Shown one piece after another: positions 16,701 to 24,980 of a stretch of 43,618 nucleotides of DNA. How positions within the stretch are numbered: position 1 is the first letter of the stretch; the number at the start of each line of letters is the position of its first letter. The stretch spans positions 1-43,618 of the forward strand of contig JAMNXS010000017.1 of assembly GCA_023653025.1 (NCBI GenBank), given 5' to 3'. The stretch is from Burkholderiaceae bacterium. Its GTDB lineage: Bacteria > Pseudomonadota > Gammaproteobacteria > Burkholderiales > Burkholderiaceae_D. The translations under genes were made by a program, and so were the position numbers. The notes under the pieces are model-generated. The model worked only from the letters and a program-made list of their open reading frames with translations, was not told the DNA's origin and searched no databases.

Positions 16701-17060
16701 ATGTTCGACTTCCGTCCGAAGGTACAGGTGACGATAGAGCAGACCGGCGAATGCTATCCGTGCGCGATCGGCGAGAGCCTGCTGCAGGGAATGATGCGGC
16801 TGGGCCGCAAGGGCATTCCGGTCGGCTGCGTGAATGGCGGCTGCGGCGTCTGCAAGGTGCGCGTCACCGAGGGCAGGACGCAGATGCTGGGTCCGGTCAG
16901 CCGTGCCCATGTGTCGGCGGAGGAAGAGGCACAGGGTTACACCCTCGCCTGCCGCGTCGGGCCTGCCTGCGAGGTGCGGCTCGAAGTGGCCGGCAAGATG
17001 ACCAAACCTTTTTTCAAGGGGTTCGACGCGCAGGCCACCCCACCTGCAACCATAAAATAA
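16701..17060 (+). CDS. dmpQ: Plant-type [2Fe-2S] ferredoxin, DmpQ/XylT family
   Basis: A 119-residue ferredoxin with the cluster motif CVNGGCGVC near residue 42-50 and a fourth Cys in LACRV. XylT-type ferredoxins reactivate catechol 2,3-dioxygenase by reducing iron oxidised by poor substrates such as 4-methylcatechol. Its place directly before the dioxygenase gene fits that role. It starts ten bases after the reductase stop. Confidence 0.92.
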   Translation: MFDFRPKVQVTIEQTGECYPCAIGESLLQGMMRLGRKGIPVGCVNGGCGVCKVRVTEGRTQMLGPVSRAHVSAEEEAQGYTLACRVGPACEVRLEVAGKMTKPFFKGFDAQATPPATIK

Positions 17061-17070
17061 GGAGAGACAC

Positions 17071-18015
17071 ATGGGCGTTATGCGCATCGGGCATGTCAGC
17101 CTGAAGGTGATGGACATGGGGGCCGCCGTCAAGCACTACACCGACGTGCTCGGCATGAAGGTGACGATGGAAGACAAGGCCGGCAACGTCTACCTGAAAT
17201 GCTGGGACGAGTGGGACCGCTACTCGATCATCCTGACCCCGTCCGACCAGGCCGGCATGAATCATGTGGCCTACAAGTGCGAAAAGGACAGCGACCTCGA
17301 CGAGTTCAAGCGCCGCATCGAGGAGCATGGCATCAAGGTGACCGAACTGGCCGAGGGCGCGCTGCCGTCGACCGGCCGCATGCTGCAGTTCAAGCTGCCG
17401 AGCGGCCACGAAATGCGCCTGTACGCGCTGAAGGAATACGTCGGCACCGAGGTCGGCACCACCAACCCGGATCCGTGGCCGGACAATCTCGCCGGCGCCG
17501 GCGCGCACTGGGTCGACCACTGCCTGCTGATGTGCGAACTGAACCCGGAAACCGGCGTCAACAAGGTGGCCGAAAACACCGAGTTCATGAAAAAGGCGCT
17601 CGACTTCTATCTGGTCGAGCAGGTCATGGTCGGGCCCGGCGGCGCGATCCAGGCCGCAACCTGGCTGACCCGCACCAACACCCCGCACGACATCGCGTTC
17701 GTCGGCGGCCCGAAGGCCGGCATCCACCATGTGTCGTTCTTCCTCGACTCCTGGCATGACGTGCTGAAGGCGGCCGACGTGATGGCCAAGAAGAAGGTGA
17801 AGATCGACGTCGCGCCGACCCGCCACGGCATCACGCGCGGCGAGACGATCTACTTCTTCGACCCGAGCGGCAACCGTAACGAAACTTTCGCGGGCCTCGG
17901 CTACCTCGCGCAGCCGGACCGGCCGGTGACGACCTGGACCGAGGACAAGCTGTGGACCGGCATCTTCTATCACACCGGAGAAGTGACGCCGTCGTTTACG
18001 GACGTGTATACCTGA
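17071..18015 (+). CDS. dmpB: Catechol 2,3-dioxygenase (extradiol, vicinal oxygen chelate fold)
   Basis: A 314-residue type I extradiol dioxygenase. Iron ligands are H150 in HWVDH, the second His in GIHHVSF (H220) and E271 in GNRNETFAG. Second-sphere residues H206, H252 and Y261 match the catalytic His and Tyr residues of XylE by spacing. It opens catechol between C2 and C3, giving 2-hydroxymuconic semialdehyde. It closes the sigma-54-driven series and is followed by a repeat pair that may terminate it. Confidence 0.95.
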   Translation: MGVMRIGHVSLKVMDMGAAVKHYTDVLGMKVTMEDKAGNVYLKCWDEWDRYSIILTPSDQAGMNHVAYKCEKDSDLDEFKRRIEEHGIKVTELAEGALPSTGRMLQFKLPSGHEMRLYALKEYVGTEVGTTNPDPWPDNLAGAGAHWVDHCLLMCELNPETGVNKVAENTEFMKKALDFYLVEQVMVGPGGAIQAATWLTRTNTPHDIAFVGGPKAGIHHVSFFLDSWHDVLKAADVMAKKKVKIDVAPTRHGITRGETIYFFDPSGNRNETFAGLGYLAQPDRPVTTWTEDKLWTGIFYHTGEVTPSFTDVYT

Positions 18016-18042
18016 CCGGGGGATGAGCGCCGGCGGGTAGAG

Positions 18043-18140
18043 GCGGCGGATTTCGCTGCGCTCTATCCGCCCTACGGTTACCGGGACGTGTCATCCGCCC
18101 AAAGACCGTAGGGCGGATACAGCCGCAGGCGACATCCGCC
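18043..18140. repeat. GC-rich palindromic repeat, inverted pair (locus 2)
   Basis: A forward copy at 18043-18075 (GGCGGATTTCGCTGCG, then CTCTATCCGCCCTAC) and an inverted copy at 18108-18140 (GTAGGGCGGATACAGCCG, then GCGACATCCGCC) are separated by 32 bases. It fills the gap between converging dmpB and the LysR gene. The inverted arrangement allows a long cruciform or transcript hairpin. Confidence 0.8.
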
Positions 18141-18162
18141 AGTGCCCGACTACCTGCACCCA

Positions 18163-19068
18163 TCATTTCCTGCGCGCGGATGCCTTCGCCGCAAACTCCC
18201 GCACCACCGCAACAAACGCCGCCAGCAATGGCGATTCATCCGAAGCCCGGTACAGACAACTCAACTCGATCTCGCGCAAATGCTTGCTGACCAGCGGACG
18301 ATAGACCACCCCCGGCAGCCGCAGGCTCGCCGTCGACGCGGTCGTCACACAGGCACCGAAGCCGCCCGCGACCAGCGCGACTGCGGTCAGCACGTCCTCG
18401 ACTTCCTGCTCCACGCGCAGCACCGATTTTTCGCGGTTGAAGGCCTGCATCACCTGCTGCGCCAGGCCCGCGATCGGCAGCCGCGGGTACAGGATCAGCG
18501 GATGGTCGGACAAATCGGGAATCGTCACCGATGCCTGTTTTGCCAGCGGATCGTGCGCCGGCAGCGCGACGGTCATGCTCTCGCGCAGCACTTCCTCGAC
18601 AGCGAGATCGTCCTCCGGCGGCACCAGCCGGTTGAAGCCGACGCCGATGCGCCGCTCGCGCAAGGCGGCGATCTGTTCGGTCTTGGTCAGGCTGTGCAGC
18701 ACGATCTTCACCTCGGGCCGCTCGCCATGGAAGCGCGCGAGGATGCGCGGTATCACGTCGAGCACGCCGGAGCCGAAGATGCCGATGTCCAGCCGGCCGC
18801 TCTGTCCTTCGCCGGCCAGCGCCGCCTTCTCCTTCGCTCGCTGCGCCAGCGCCAGCAGGTTGGGCACTTCGTCCAGCAGCGCCTCCCCGGCCCCGGTCAG
18901 TTCGACGCCCTTGCCGGTGCGCGTGAACAGCGGGGTGCCGATGTCCTCCTCGAGCGCCCGGATCTGGCGGGTCAGCGGCGGCTGCGCCATGTGCAGCCGC
19001 TGCGCCGCACGCGTGAAATTGCGCTCCTCGGCCACCGCAAGGAAATACCGCATCAGCTTCAGGTCCAT
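18163..19068 (-). CDS. LysR-family transcriptional regulator
   Basis: A 301-residue LysR protein. The N-terminal winged helix (residues 1-60) has the usual FTRAAQRLHMAQPPLTRQI, and the C-terminal ligand domain begins near residue 92 (LDIGIFGSG). It resembles CatR/CbnR-type regulators of aromatic degradation; a LysR gene (aphT) accompanies phenol genes in Comamonas. It is divergent from the GlcG-like/dmpC operon with a palindrome between them, so it most likely controls that lower-pathway operon and itself. The inducer is unknown; a ring-fission intermediate is likely. Confidence 0.92.
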   Translation of the reverse strand: MDLKLMRYFLAVAEERNFTRAAQRLHMAQPPLTRQIRALEEDIGTPLFTRTGKGVELTGAGEALLDEVPNLLALAQRAKEKAALAGEGQSGRLDIGIFGSGVLDVIPRILARFHGERPEVKIVLHSLTKTEQIAALRERRIGVGFNRLVPPEDDLAVEEVLRESMTVALPAHDPLAKQASVTIPDLSDHPLILYPRLPIAGLAQQVMQAFNREKSVLRVEQEVEDVLTAVALVAGGFGACVTTASTASLRLPGVVYRPLVSKHLREIELSCLYRASDESPLLAAFVAVVREFAAKASARRK

Positions 19069-19082
19069 GCCGCCCCCTTAAC

Positions 19083-19101
19083 CGATACCTGAAAGGTATC
19101 G
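19083..19101. promoter_or_regulatory. LysR-type operator palindrome
   Basis: CGATACCTGAAAGGTATCG is a perfect 8-3-8 inverted repeat and contains ATAC-N7-GTAT, the T-N11-A form recognised by LysR proteins. It starts 15 bases from the LysR start codon and is about 75 bases upstream of the divergent gene, the usual position for an autoregulatory recognition site. Confidence 0.75.
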
Positions 19102-19175
19102 CATAGACGATAAACAGTATTGGACAGTATAGGTCTTCAGCCTTAATCTTCCAACCGCCACCAAGAGACTTCGCC

Positions 19176-19619
19176 ATGAGCCAGACACCCTCTCCCACGG
19201 TCAGCGTCAACCAGCCGGTGATCAGCGCCGAGGCAACGCATGCGGCGCTGCAGGCCGCTGTTGCCCATGCGCGCGAGCTCGGGATCGCCATCAACGTCGC
19301 CATCACCGACAGCGGCGGCGTGCTGGCCGGCTTCCTGCGCATGCCGGGCGCCTTCCTGCACTCGGTCGAGATCGCGATCGACAAGGCTTACACGTCGGCC
19401 AGCTTCGGCTTCCCGACGGCCGCATGGAAGGACATCCTTGCCGGCGACGATACGCTGCGCGCCGGACTGGCCGAGCGACCGCGGCTGGTGATCTTCGGCG
19501 GCGGCCTGCCGATCTTGGCCGGCGGCGCCCGCATCGGCGGCATCGGCGTCTCCGGCGGCTCGGCCGAACAGGATGAAGCATGCGCGCGGGCCGGGCTGCG
19601 AGCGATCGGGCTGGCCTGA
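19176..19619 (+). CDS. GlcG/HbpS family (DUF336) protein
   Basis: A 147-residue protein of the GlcG/HbpS fold: AVAHARELGIAINVAITDSGG near residues 28-48, KAYTSASFGFPT in the middle, and the glycine-rich end GGGLPILAGGARIGGIGVSGG. Family members bind haem or small ligands, and copies often sit in meta-cleavage operons, where their function is unsettled. It is the first gene of the unit that continues with dmpC 28 bases later, under the LysR palindrome. Confidence 0.85.
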   Translation: MSQTPSPTVSVNQPVISAEATHAALQAAVAHARELGIAINVAITDSGGVLAGFLRMPGAFLHSVEIAIDKAYTSASFGFPTAAWKDILAGDDTLRAGLAERPRLVIFGGGLPILAGGARIGGIGVSGGSAEQDEACARAGLRAIGLA

Positions 19620-19647
19620 ACCTTCACCAGAGATCACGGAAGACACC

Positions 19648-21102
19648 ATGAAACAGTTCCTGAACTTCATCAATGGCGAATTCGTCGCCACCGGCAATAC
19701 CTTCAAGAACCGCGCGCCGGTCGACAACAGCGTGATCGGGCTCGTGCACGAAGCCGGTCAGGCCGAAGTGAACGCCGCCGTCAAGGCGGCGCGCGATGCG
19801 CTGAACGGCGACTGGGGCAAGATGAGCGTCGTGCGCCGCGTCGACCTGCTGAATGCCGTTGCCGACGAAATCAATCGCCGCTTCGACGAATTCCTGGAGG
19901 CCGAGCTGGCCGACACCGGCAAGCCGCACGCGCTGGCCTCGCACATCGATATTCCGCGCGGCGCGGCCAACTTCAAGATCTTCGCCGACATCATCAAGAA
20001 CGCGCCGACCGAAAGCTTCCAGATGACGACGCCGGACGGCGGCACGGCGATCAGCTACGGCGTGCGCGTGCCGCTCGGCGTGGTCGGCGTGATCTGTCCG
20101 TGGAACCTGCCGCTGTTGCTGATGACCTGGAAGGTCGGTCCGGCGCTGGCCTGCGGCAATGCGGTGATCGTCAAGCCGTCCGAAGAGACTCCGGCCACCG
20201 CGACGCTGCTGGGCGAGGTGATGAACTCGGTCGGCATACCGAAGGGCGTGTACAACGTGGTGCACGGCTTCGGCCCGAACTCGGCCGGCGAATTCCTGAC
20301 CCGCCATCCGGGCGTCGACGGCATCACCTTTACCGGCGAGACCCGCACCGGCGAGGCCATCATGGCCGCCGCGGCCAAGGGCGTGCGCCCGGTTTCGTTC
20401 GAACTCGGCGGCAAGAACGCGGCGGTGGTGTTTGCCGATGCCGACTTCGAGAAGGCCGTTGCCGGCGTCACCCGCTCCGCCTTCGAGAACTGCGGCCAGG
20501 TCTGCCTCGGCACCGAGCGCGTGTACGTGCAGCGTCCGATATTCGAGAAATTCGTCGCTGCGCTGAAAGAACGGGCCGAAAGCCTGAAGATCGGCCCGTC
20601 GCACGAACCCGGCGTCGGCATGGGCCCGCTGATATCGTCGGAGCACAAGGCCAAGGTGCTGTCGTACTACGCGAAGGCAAAAGCCGAGGGCGCGAACGTG
20701 GTGACCGGCGGCGGCACGCCTGCGATGGCCGGCAGCTATGCGGAAGGCCACTTCGTGCAGCCGACCATCTGGACCGGCCTGCCGGAATCCTCGACCATCG
20801 TCCGCGAAGAGATTTTCGGGCCGTGCTGCCACATCGCACCCTTCGATACCGAGGAAGAAGCGATCGCGCTGGCCAACGACACGCCCTACGGCCTGGCGAC
20901 GTCGATCTGGACGTCGGATCTGTCGACCGCGACGCGGATGGCCAATGCCGTGCATGTCGGGCTGTGCTGGATCAACAGCTGGTTCCTGCGCGACCTGCGC
21001 ACGCCGTTCGGCGGGTCGAAGGCGTCCGGCATCGGCCGCGAAGGCGGCATGCACTCGCTCGAGTTTTACACCGATTTGCGGAATGTGATGATCAAGATTT
21101 GA
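19648..21102 (+). CDS. dmpC: 2-hydroxymuconic semialdehyde dehydrogenase
   Basis: A 484-residue aldehyde dehydrogenase (DmpC/XylG are about 486). The oxyanion/NAD stretch PWNLPLLLMTWKVGPAL, the general base in FELGGKN and the nucleophile C286 in NCGQVCLG are all present. It oxidises 2-hydroxymuconic semialdehyde to 2-hydroxymuconate with NAD, the entry to the 4-oxalocrotonate branch. The ATG at 19648 begins the conserved MKQFLNFINGEFV; the open frame continues upstream only over the preceding gene. A tandem repeat begins seven bases after the stop. Confidence 0.95.
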   Translation: MKQFLNFINGEFVATGNTFKNRAPVDNSVIGLVHEAGQAEVNAAVKAARDALNGDWGKMSVVRRVDLLNAVADEINRRFDEFLEAELADTGKPHALASHIDIPRGAANFKIFADIIKNAPTESFQMTTPDGGTAISYGVRVPLGVVGVICPWNLPLLLMTWKVGPALACGNAVIVKPSEETPATATLLGEVMNSVGIPKGVYNVVHGFGPNSAGEFLTRHPGVDGITFTGETRTGEAIMAAAAKGVRPVSFELGGKNAAVVFADADFEKAVAGVTRSAFENCGQVCLGTERVYVQRPIFEKFVAALKERAESLKIGPSHEPGVGMGPLISSEHKAKVLSYYAKAKAEGANVVTGGGTPAMAGSYAEGHFVQPTIWTGLPESSTIVREEIFGPCCHIAPFDTEEEAIALANDTPYGLATSIWTSDLSTATRMANAVHVGLCWINSWFLRDLRTPFGGSKASGIGREGGMHSLEFYTDLRNVMIKI

Positions 21103-21109
21103 TGTCGAT

Positions 21110-21322
21110 GGCGGGTTTCGCTGCGCTCTACCCGCCCTACGGATCGCTGTTTGCGACAAATTGTTGATTGTGAAGGACTGCTGACGGCGGGTTTCGCTGC
21201 GCTCTACCCACCCTACGGATCGTTGGTTGCGACAGATTGTTGATTGTGAAGGACTGCTGACGGCGGGTTTCGCTGCGCTCTACCCACCCTACGGATCGTT
21301 GGTTGCGACAGATCGTCGATTG
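21110..21322 (+). repeat. Three tandem 76-bp units containing the GC-rich repeat (locus 3)
   Basis: Units begin at 21110, 21186 and 21262, each with GGCGGGTTTCGCTGCGCTC; the period is exactly 76 bases. Each unit joins the GC-rich repeat core to a less GC-rich tail (TTGCGACA, then TTGTTGATTGTGAAGGACTG). Units 2 and 3 are nearly identical until the third diverges near 21313-21322; unit 1 differs at a few positions. This suggests recent duplication by slippage or unequal exchange. Confidence 0.9.
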
Positions 21323-21331
21323 CCACGGTGC

Positions 21332-21364
21332 GTAGGGCGGATAGAGCCGGAGGCGAAATCCGCC
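21332..21364 (-). repeat. Inverted copy of the GC-rich repeat (locus 3)
   Basis: GTAGGGCGGATAGAGCCG followed by GAGGCGAAATCCGCC is the reverse complement form of the core in the three tandem units just upstream. It ends 20 bases before the dmpE start, so the transcript leader of dmpE can fold with the upstream units. Confidence 0.85.
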
Positions 21365-21384
21365 ATTCCCCGGAGACCAAAATC

Positions 21385-22173
21385 ATGCCCATGCCCCCCG
21401 AAAAAATCCGACTCTATGGCGACGAACTGTACGAATCCCTCGTCTCCCGCGTGCCGGTCGAGCCGCTGACCAACCGCGAAGTCGATATCACCATAGCCGA
21501 CGCCTACCAGATTCAGCTACGCATGATCGAGCGCCGCCTGCAGCAGGGCGAAACTGTGGTCGGCAAGAAGATCGGTGTCACCAGCAAGGTGGTGATGGAC
21601 ATGCTGGGCGTGAACCAGCCCGACTTCGGCCACCTGCTGTCGGGCATGGTGTTCAATGAGGGCGAGGCGGTCGATACCGGCAAGATGATCGCGCCGAAGG
21701 CCGAAGCCGAGGTCGCATTCATTCTCGCGCGCGACCTGACCGGCCCCGGCGTGACCGCGGCCGACGTCCTGCGCGCGACCGATTGCGTGATGCCCTGCTT
21801 CGAGATCGTCGATTCGCGCATCCGCGACTGGAAGATCAAGATCCAGGACACCGTGGCCGACAACGCGTCCTGCGGCGTGTTCACGCTCGGCGGCACCCGC
21901 AAGAGCCCGCGCGATCTCGACCTCGCGCTGGCCGGCATGGTGCTGGAGAAGAACGGCGAGATCATCAGCACCTCGTGCGGGGCTTCGGTACAGGGATCAC
22001 CGGTTAATGCGGTGGCCTGGCTGGCCAATACGCTCGGCCGCCTCGGCATTTCGCTCAAGGCCGGCGACGTGATCCTGTCCGGCTCGCAGTCGCCGCTGGT
22101 ACCGGTAAAAGCCGGCGACAGCCTGCACTGCGCGGTCGGCGGGCTCGGCAGCACCTCGGTGCGCTTCATCTGA
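21385..22173 (+). CDS. dmpE: 2-hydroxypenta-2,4-dienoate (2-oxopent-4-enoate) hydratase
   Basis: A 262-residue protein of the hydratase/decarboxylase family, with GKKIGVTSKVVMDMLGV near 54, the metal-binding PKAEAEVAF near 100, and CFEIVDSRIRDWKIKIQDT, all as in DmpE. It adds water to form 4-hydroxy-2-oxovalerate. CGGAGA lies eight bases before the ATG at 21385; a longer reading frame would run into the repeat and is rejected. It forms a complex with the decarboxylase DmpH in the known pathway, and the dmpH gene follows by 14 bases. Confidence 0.93.
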   Translation: MPMPPEKIRLYGDELYESLVSRVPVEPLTNREVDITIADAYQIQLRMIERRLQQGETVVGKKIGVTSKVVMDMLGVNQPDFGHLLSGMVFNEGEAVDTGKMIAPKAEAEVAFILARDLTGPGVTAADVLRATDCVMPCFEIVDSRIRDWKIKIQDTVADNASCGVFTLGGTRKSPRDLDLALAGMVLEKNGEIISTSCGASVQGSPVNAVAWLANTLGRLGISLKAGDVILSGSQSPLVPVKAGDSLHCAVGGLGSTSVRFI

Positions 22174-22187
22174 TTGCGGGGACGACC

Positions 22188-22976
22188 ATGCAACTCGACA
22201 AGACAACGATAGAAAAACTGGCGATTCATCTCGAGACCGCGGAGCTGGAAGCGCGCGACGTGACGAAGATCACCGACGAATATCCGCAGATGGACTGGGA
22301 AGATGCGTACGCGATTCAGGACGCGATCCGCGCGCGCAAGGAGGCGCGCGGCAACAGGACCGTCGGCCTGAAGGCGGGCCTGACCTCGTTCGCGAAGATG
22401 AAGCAGATGGGCGTGGACGTGCCCGTGTTCGGCTTCGTCTCGGATTACATGTCGCGGCCGGACGGCGGCGAGATCAAGGCCTCGGAGCTGATTCATCCGA
22501 AAGTGGAGGCCGAAATCTGCGTCGTCACCAAGGCGGCGCTGAAGGGACCGGGCTGCCATGTGGGCGCGGTGATGGCGGCAATCGACTTCGTGCTGCCGGC
22601 AGTGGAAGTCATCGACAGCCGCTACCGCGATTTCAAGTTCGACTTGAAGAGCGTGGTGGCCGACAACACCTCGGCATCGCGCTTCGTGATCGGCGGCCGC
22701 TCGCGCAATGTCGAAGAACTCGACCTGCGCACGCTGGGCGTGGTGCTGGAAAAGAACGGGCAAGTGGTCGCGATGGCGGCCGGCGCCGCCGTGCTCGGCC
22801 ACCCGGCTGCCGCCATCGCGATGATGGCCAACCGTCTCGGCGCGCGCGGACAGGAAATCCCGGCCGGCACCTTCATCATGACCGGCGGCGTGACCGAAGC
22901 GATTCCGGTGGCCGCCGGCGACAGCGTGAATGTGCGCTTTCAGGACCTCGGGTCGGTGTCGATGCGCTTTGTCTGA
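22188..22976 (+). CDS. dmpH: 4-oxalocrotonate (2-oxohex-3-enedioate) decarboxylase
   Basis: A 262-residue paralogue of DmpE with decarboxylase-type motifs: LEARDVTKITDEYPQM near 17, VGLKAGLTSFAKM near 60, the metal-site stretch HPKVEAEICV near 103, and EVIDSRYRDFKFDL. It decarboxylates 2-oxohex-3-enedioate to 2-hydroxypenta-2,4-dienoate in a Mg-dependent reaction and works in a complex with DmpE. Length and motifs are complete. Confidence 0.93.
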   Translation: MQLDKTTIEKLAIHLETAELEARDVTKITDEYPQMDWEDAYAIQDAIRARKEARGNRTVGLKAGLTSFAKMKQMGVDVPVFGFVSDYMSRPDGGEIKASELIHPKVEAEICVVTKAALKGPGCHVGAVMAAIDFVLPAVEVIDSRYRDFKFDLKSVVADNTSASRFVIGGRSRNVEELDLRTLGVVLEKNGQVVAMAAGAAVLGHPAAAIAMMANRLGARGQEIPAGTFIMTGGVTEAIPVAAGDSVNVRFQDLGSVSMRFV

Positions 22977-23032
22977 CGGGAGATGGGCGATGTGGTTGAA
23001 GCCGTGGCTGGCAGATACCGGGCGCAGATGTC

Positions 23033-23200
23033 GGCGGATTTCGCTGCGCTCTATCCGCCCTACGGCGATTTTCAAGCTGCCGGGCTAGCCAGGTGCATAA
23101 CGGATGGTCAATCCACCACCGAACAACGTAAAGCGGATAGAGCACAGCGAAATCCGTCAATGAACAACGTAGAGCGTTTGAGACTTAACCAAATCCGTCA
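23033..23200. repeat. GC-rich repeat with decayed inverted copies (locus 4)
   Basis: A good forward copy lies at 23033-23063 (GGCGGATTTCGCTGCGCTC, then TATCCGCCCTAC). Two progressively degraded inverted copies follow: about 23127-23160 (CGTAAAGCGGATAGAGC, then GCGAAATCCGTC) and about 23168-23200 (CGTAGAGCGTTTGAGAC, then CAAATCCGTC). The decay is strongest next to the SDR start at 23216. This is the only non-coding content of the 239-base gap. Confidence 0.65.
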
Positions 23201-23215
23201 TACACCGGAGACCGC

Positions 23216-24010
23216 ATGAACCTCGAATTGCACGGCCAGCACGCGCTGGTCACCGGATCGACCGCCGGCATCGGCTACGCGATCGCCCGCGCACTCGCAG
23301 CTGAGGGCGCGACGGTGACCATCAACGGCCGCCACGAGCAAGGCGTCGGTCGCGCGCTCGAGCGCCTGCGCACCGAACTGCCGCAAGCCAGCCTGCGCGG
23401 CATCGCCGCCGATGCGGCGACGGCTGAGGGCTGCGACAAGCTCACGCAGGGCGGCCCGACGATCGACATCCTGGTCAACAACCTCGGCATCTTCGACCCG
23501 AAGCCCTTCGACAAGATACCGGACGAGGACTGGCAGCGCTTCTTCGAGACCAATGTGATGAGCGGCGTGCGCCTGTCGCGCGCCGTGCTGCCCGGGATGA
23601 AGCAGCGCAACTGCGGGCGCATCGTCTTCATCTCGTCGGAGTCGGGCATCTGTCCGCCGGCCGAGATGGTGCATTACGGGATGACGAAGTCGGCCCAGCT
23701 GTCGATTTCGCGCGGCCTCGCCGAAACCTGCGGCGGCACGGCCGTGACGGTCAACAGCGTGCTGCCCGGACCGACGCTGACCGAGGGCGCCCGGGATTTC
23801 TTCGATACACTGGCCGCCGAGCAAGGGCTGAGCTTCGACGAGGCAGCGCGGTCCTTCTTTGCCGGCGCGCGGCCGACCTCGCTGCTGCGCCGGTTCATCG
23901 ATCCGAAGGAAGTGGCGGCCATGGTGGCCTATGTCTGCAGCCCGCTGTCCGCAGCGACCAACGGCGCGGCGCTGCGCGTCGATGGCGGGGTCGTGCGCAG
24001 TCTGGTTTAA
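23216..24010 (+). CDS. Short-chain dehydrogenase/reductase within the meta operon
   Basis: A 264-residue classical SDR with all hallmarks: TGSTAGIG near residue 14, NNLG near 90, Ser in FISSES and the catalytic Tyr/Lys in YGMTK. It ends with the DGG region and VRSLV. It is not part of the canonical dmp pathway; its place between dmpH and dmpF suggests oxidation or reduction of a side product, for instance from substituted phenols. It lacks a recognisable specificity motif. Repeats separate it from dmpH, suggesting it joined the operon later. Confidence 0.88.
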   Translation: MNLELHGQHALVTGSTAGIGYAIARALAAEGATVTINGRHEQGVGRALERLRTELPQASLRGIAADAATAEGCDKLTQGGPTIDILVNNLGIFDPKPFDKIPDEDWQRFFETNVMSGVRLSRAVLPGMKQRNCGRIVFISSESGICPPAEMVHYGMTKSAQLSISRGLAETCGGTAVTVNSVLPGPTLTEGARDFFDTLAAEQGLSFDEAARSFFAGARPTSLLRRFIDPKEVAAMVAYVCSPLSAATNGAALRVDGGVVRSLV

Positions 24011-24044
24011 CGAGTACGTGAATCCAATTTTCAGGAGTGACATG

Positions 24045-24962
24045 ATGAGCAAGAAAATCAAATGCGCACTGATCGGCCCCGGCAACATCGGTACAGACCT
24101 GCTCGCCAAGCTGCAGCGCTCGCCGGTGCTGGAACCGGTGTGGATGGTCGGCATCGACCCGGAATCGGACGGCCTGAAGCGCGCCCGCGAGATGGGCATC
24201 AAGACCACCGCCGACGGCGTCGACGGCCTGCTGCCGCACGTACTTGAAGACGGCGTGCAGATCGCGTTCGATGCGACTTCCGCCTACGTGCACGCCGAGA
24301 ACTCGCGCAAGCTGAACGAACTCGGCGTGCTGATGATCGACCTCACGCCAGCCGCGATCGGCCCGTTCTGCGTACCGCCGGTGAACCTGAAGGAGCATGT
24401 CGGCAAGCGCGAGATGAACGTCAACATGGTCACCTGCGGCGGCCAGGCCACGATCCCGATGGTCGCGGCCGTGTCGCGCGTGCAGCCGGTCGCCTATGGC
24501 GAGATCGTGGCCACCGTGTCCTCGCGCAGCGCTGGCCCCGGCACCCGCAAGAATATCGACGAGTTCACCCGCACCACCGCCGGCGCGATCGAAAAGATCG
24601 GCGGCGCAAAACAAGGCAAGGCCATCATCATCATCAACCCGGCCGAGCCGCCGCTGATCATGCGCGACACCGTGCACTGCCTGACCGAGGGCAAGCCGGA
24701 TGAGGCGAAGATCACCGCTTCGATCCACGACATGATCAGGGAAGTGCAGAAGTACGTACCGGGCTACCGCCTCGTCAACGGCCCGGTGTTCGACGGCAAC
24801 CGCGTGTCGGTGTTCCTCGAGGTCGAAGGCCTCGGCGACTACCTGCCGAAATATGCGGGCAATCTCGACATCATGACCGCCGCCGGTGCACGCACCGCCG
24901 AGATGTTTGCCGAAGAAATGATCGCCGGCCGCCTGACGCTCGAGCCGACCGTCGCAGCCTGA
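24045..24962 (+). CDS. dmpF: Acylating acetaldehyde dehydrogenase
   Basis: A 305-residue CoA-acylating aldehyde dehydrogenase: NAD-binding [10 protein letters not shown] at 11-20, catalytic C131 in [12 protein letters not shown], and the late motif [15 protein letters not shown]. It turns acetaldehyde and CoA into acetyl-CoA with NAD. Two ATGs are adjacent (24042 and 24045); AGGAG at 24033-24037 is four bases from the first and seven from the second, so the second is preferred. It pairs with the aldolase DmpG, with substrate channelling in the known complex. Confidence 0.95.
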   Translation: MSKKIKCALIGPGNIGTDLLAKLQRSPVLEPVWMVGIDPESDGLKRAREMGIKTTADGVDGLLPHVLEDGVQIAFDATSAYVHAENSRKLNELGVLMIDLTPAAIGPFCVPPVNLKEHVGKREMNVNMVTCGGQATIPMVAAVSRVQPVAYGEIVATVSSRSAGPGTRKNIDEFTRTTAGAIEKIGGAKQGKAIIIINPAEPPLIMRDTVHCLTEGKPDEAKITASIHDMIREVQKYVPGYRLVNGPVFDGNRVSVFLEVEGLGDYLPKYAGNLDIMTAAGARTAEMFAEEMIAGRLTLEPTVAA

Positions 24963-24980
24963 CCGCAGAGGAGACAGACC

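Noticed and set aside
21110-21364. CRISPR-like array
   Set aside because: Only three units, directly abutting with no variable spacers, and the core belongs to a dispersed palindromic repeat family. No cas genes are present.
21328-21384. Longer N-terminus for dmpE
   Set aside because: The extension would translate the inverted repeat copy; the ATG at 21385 has a ribosome site and matches the family start.
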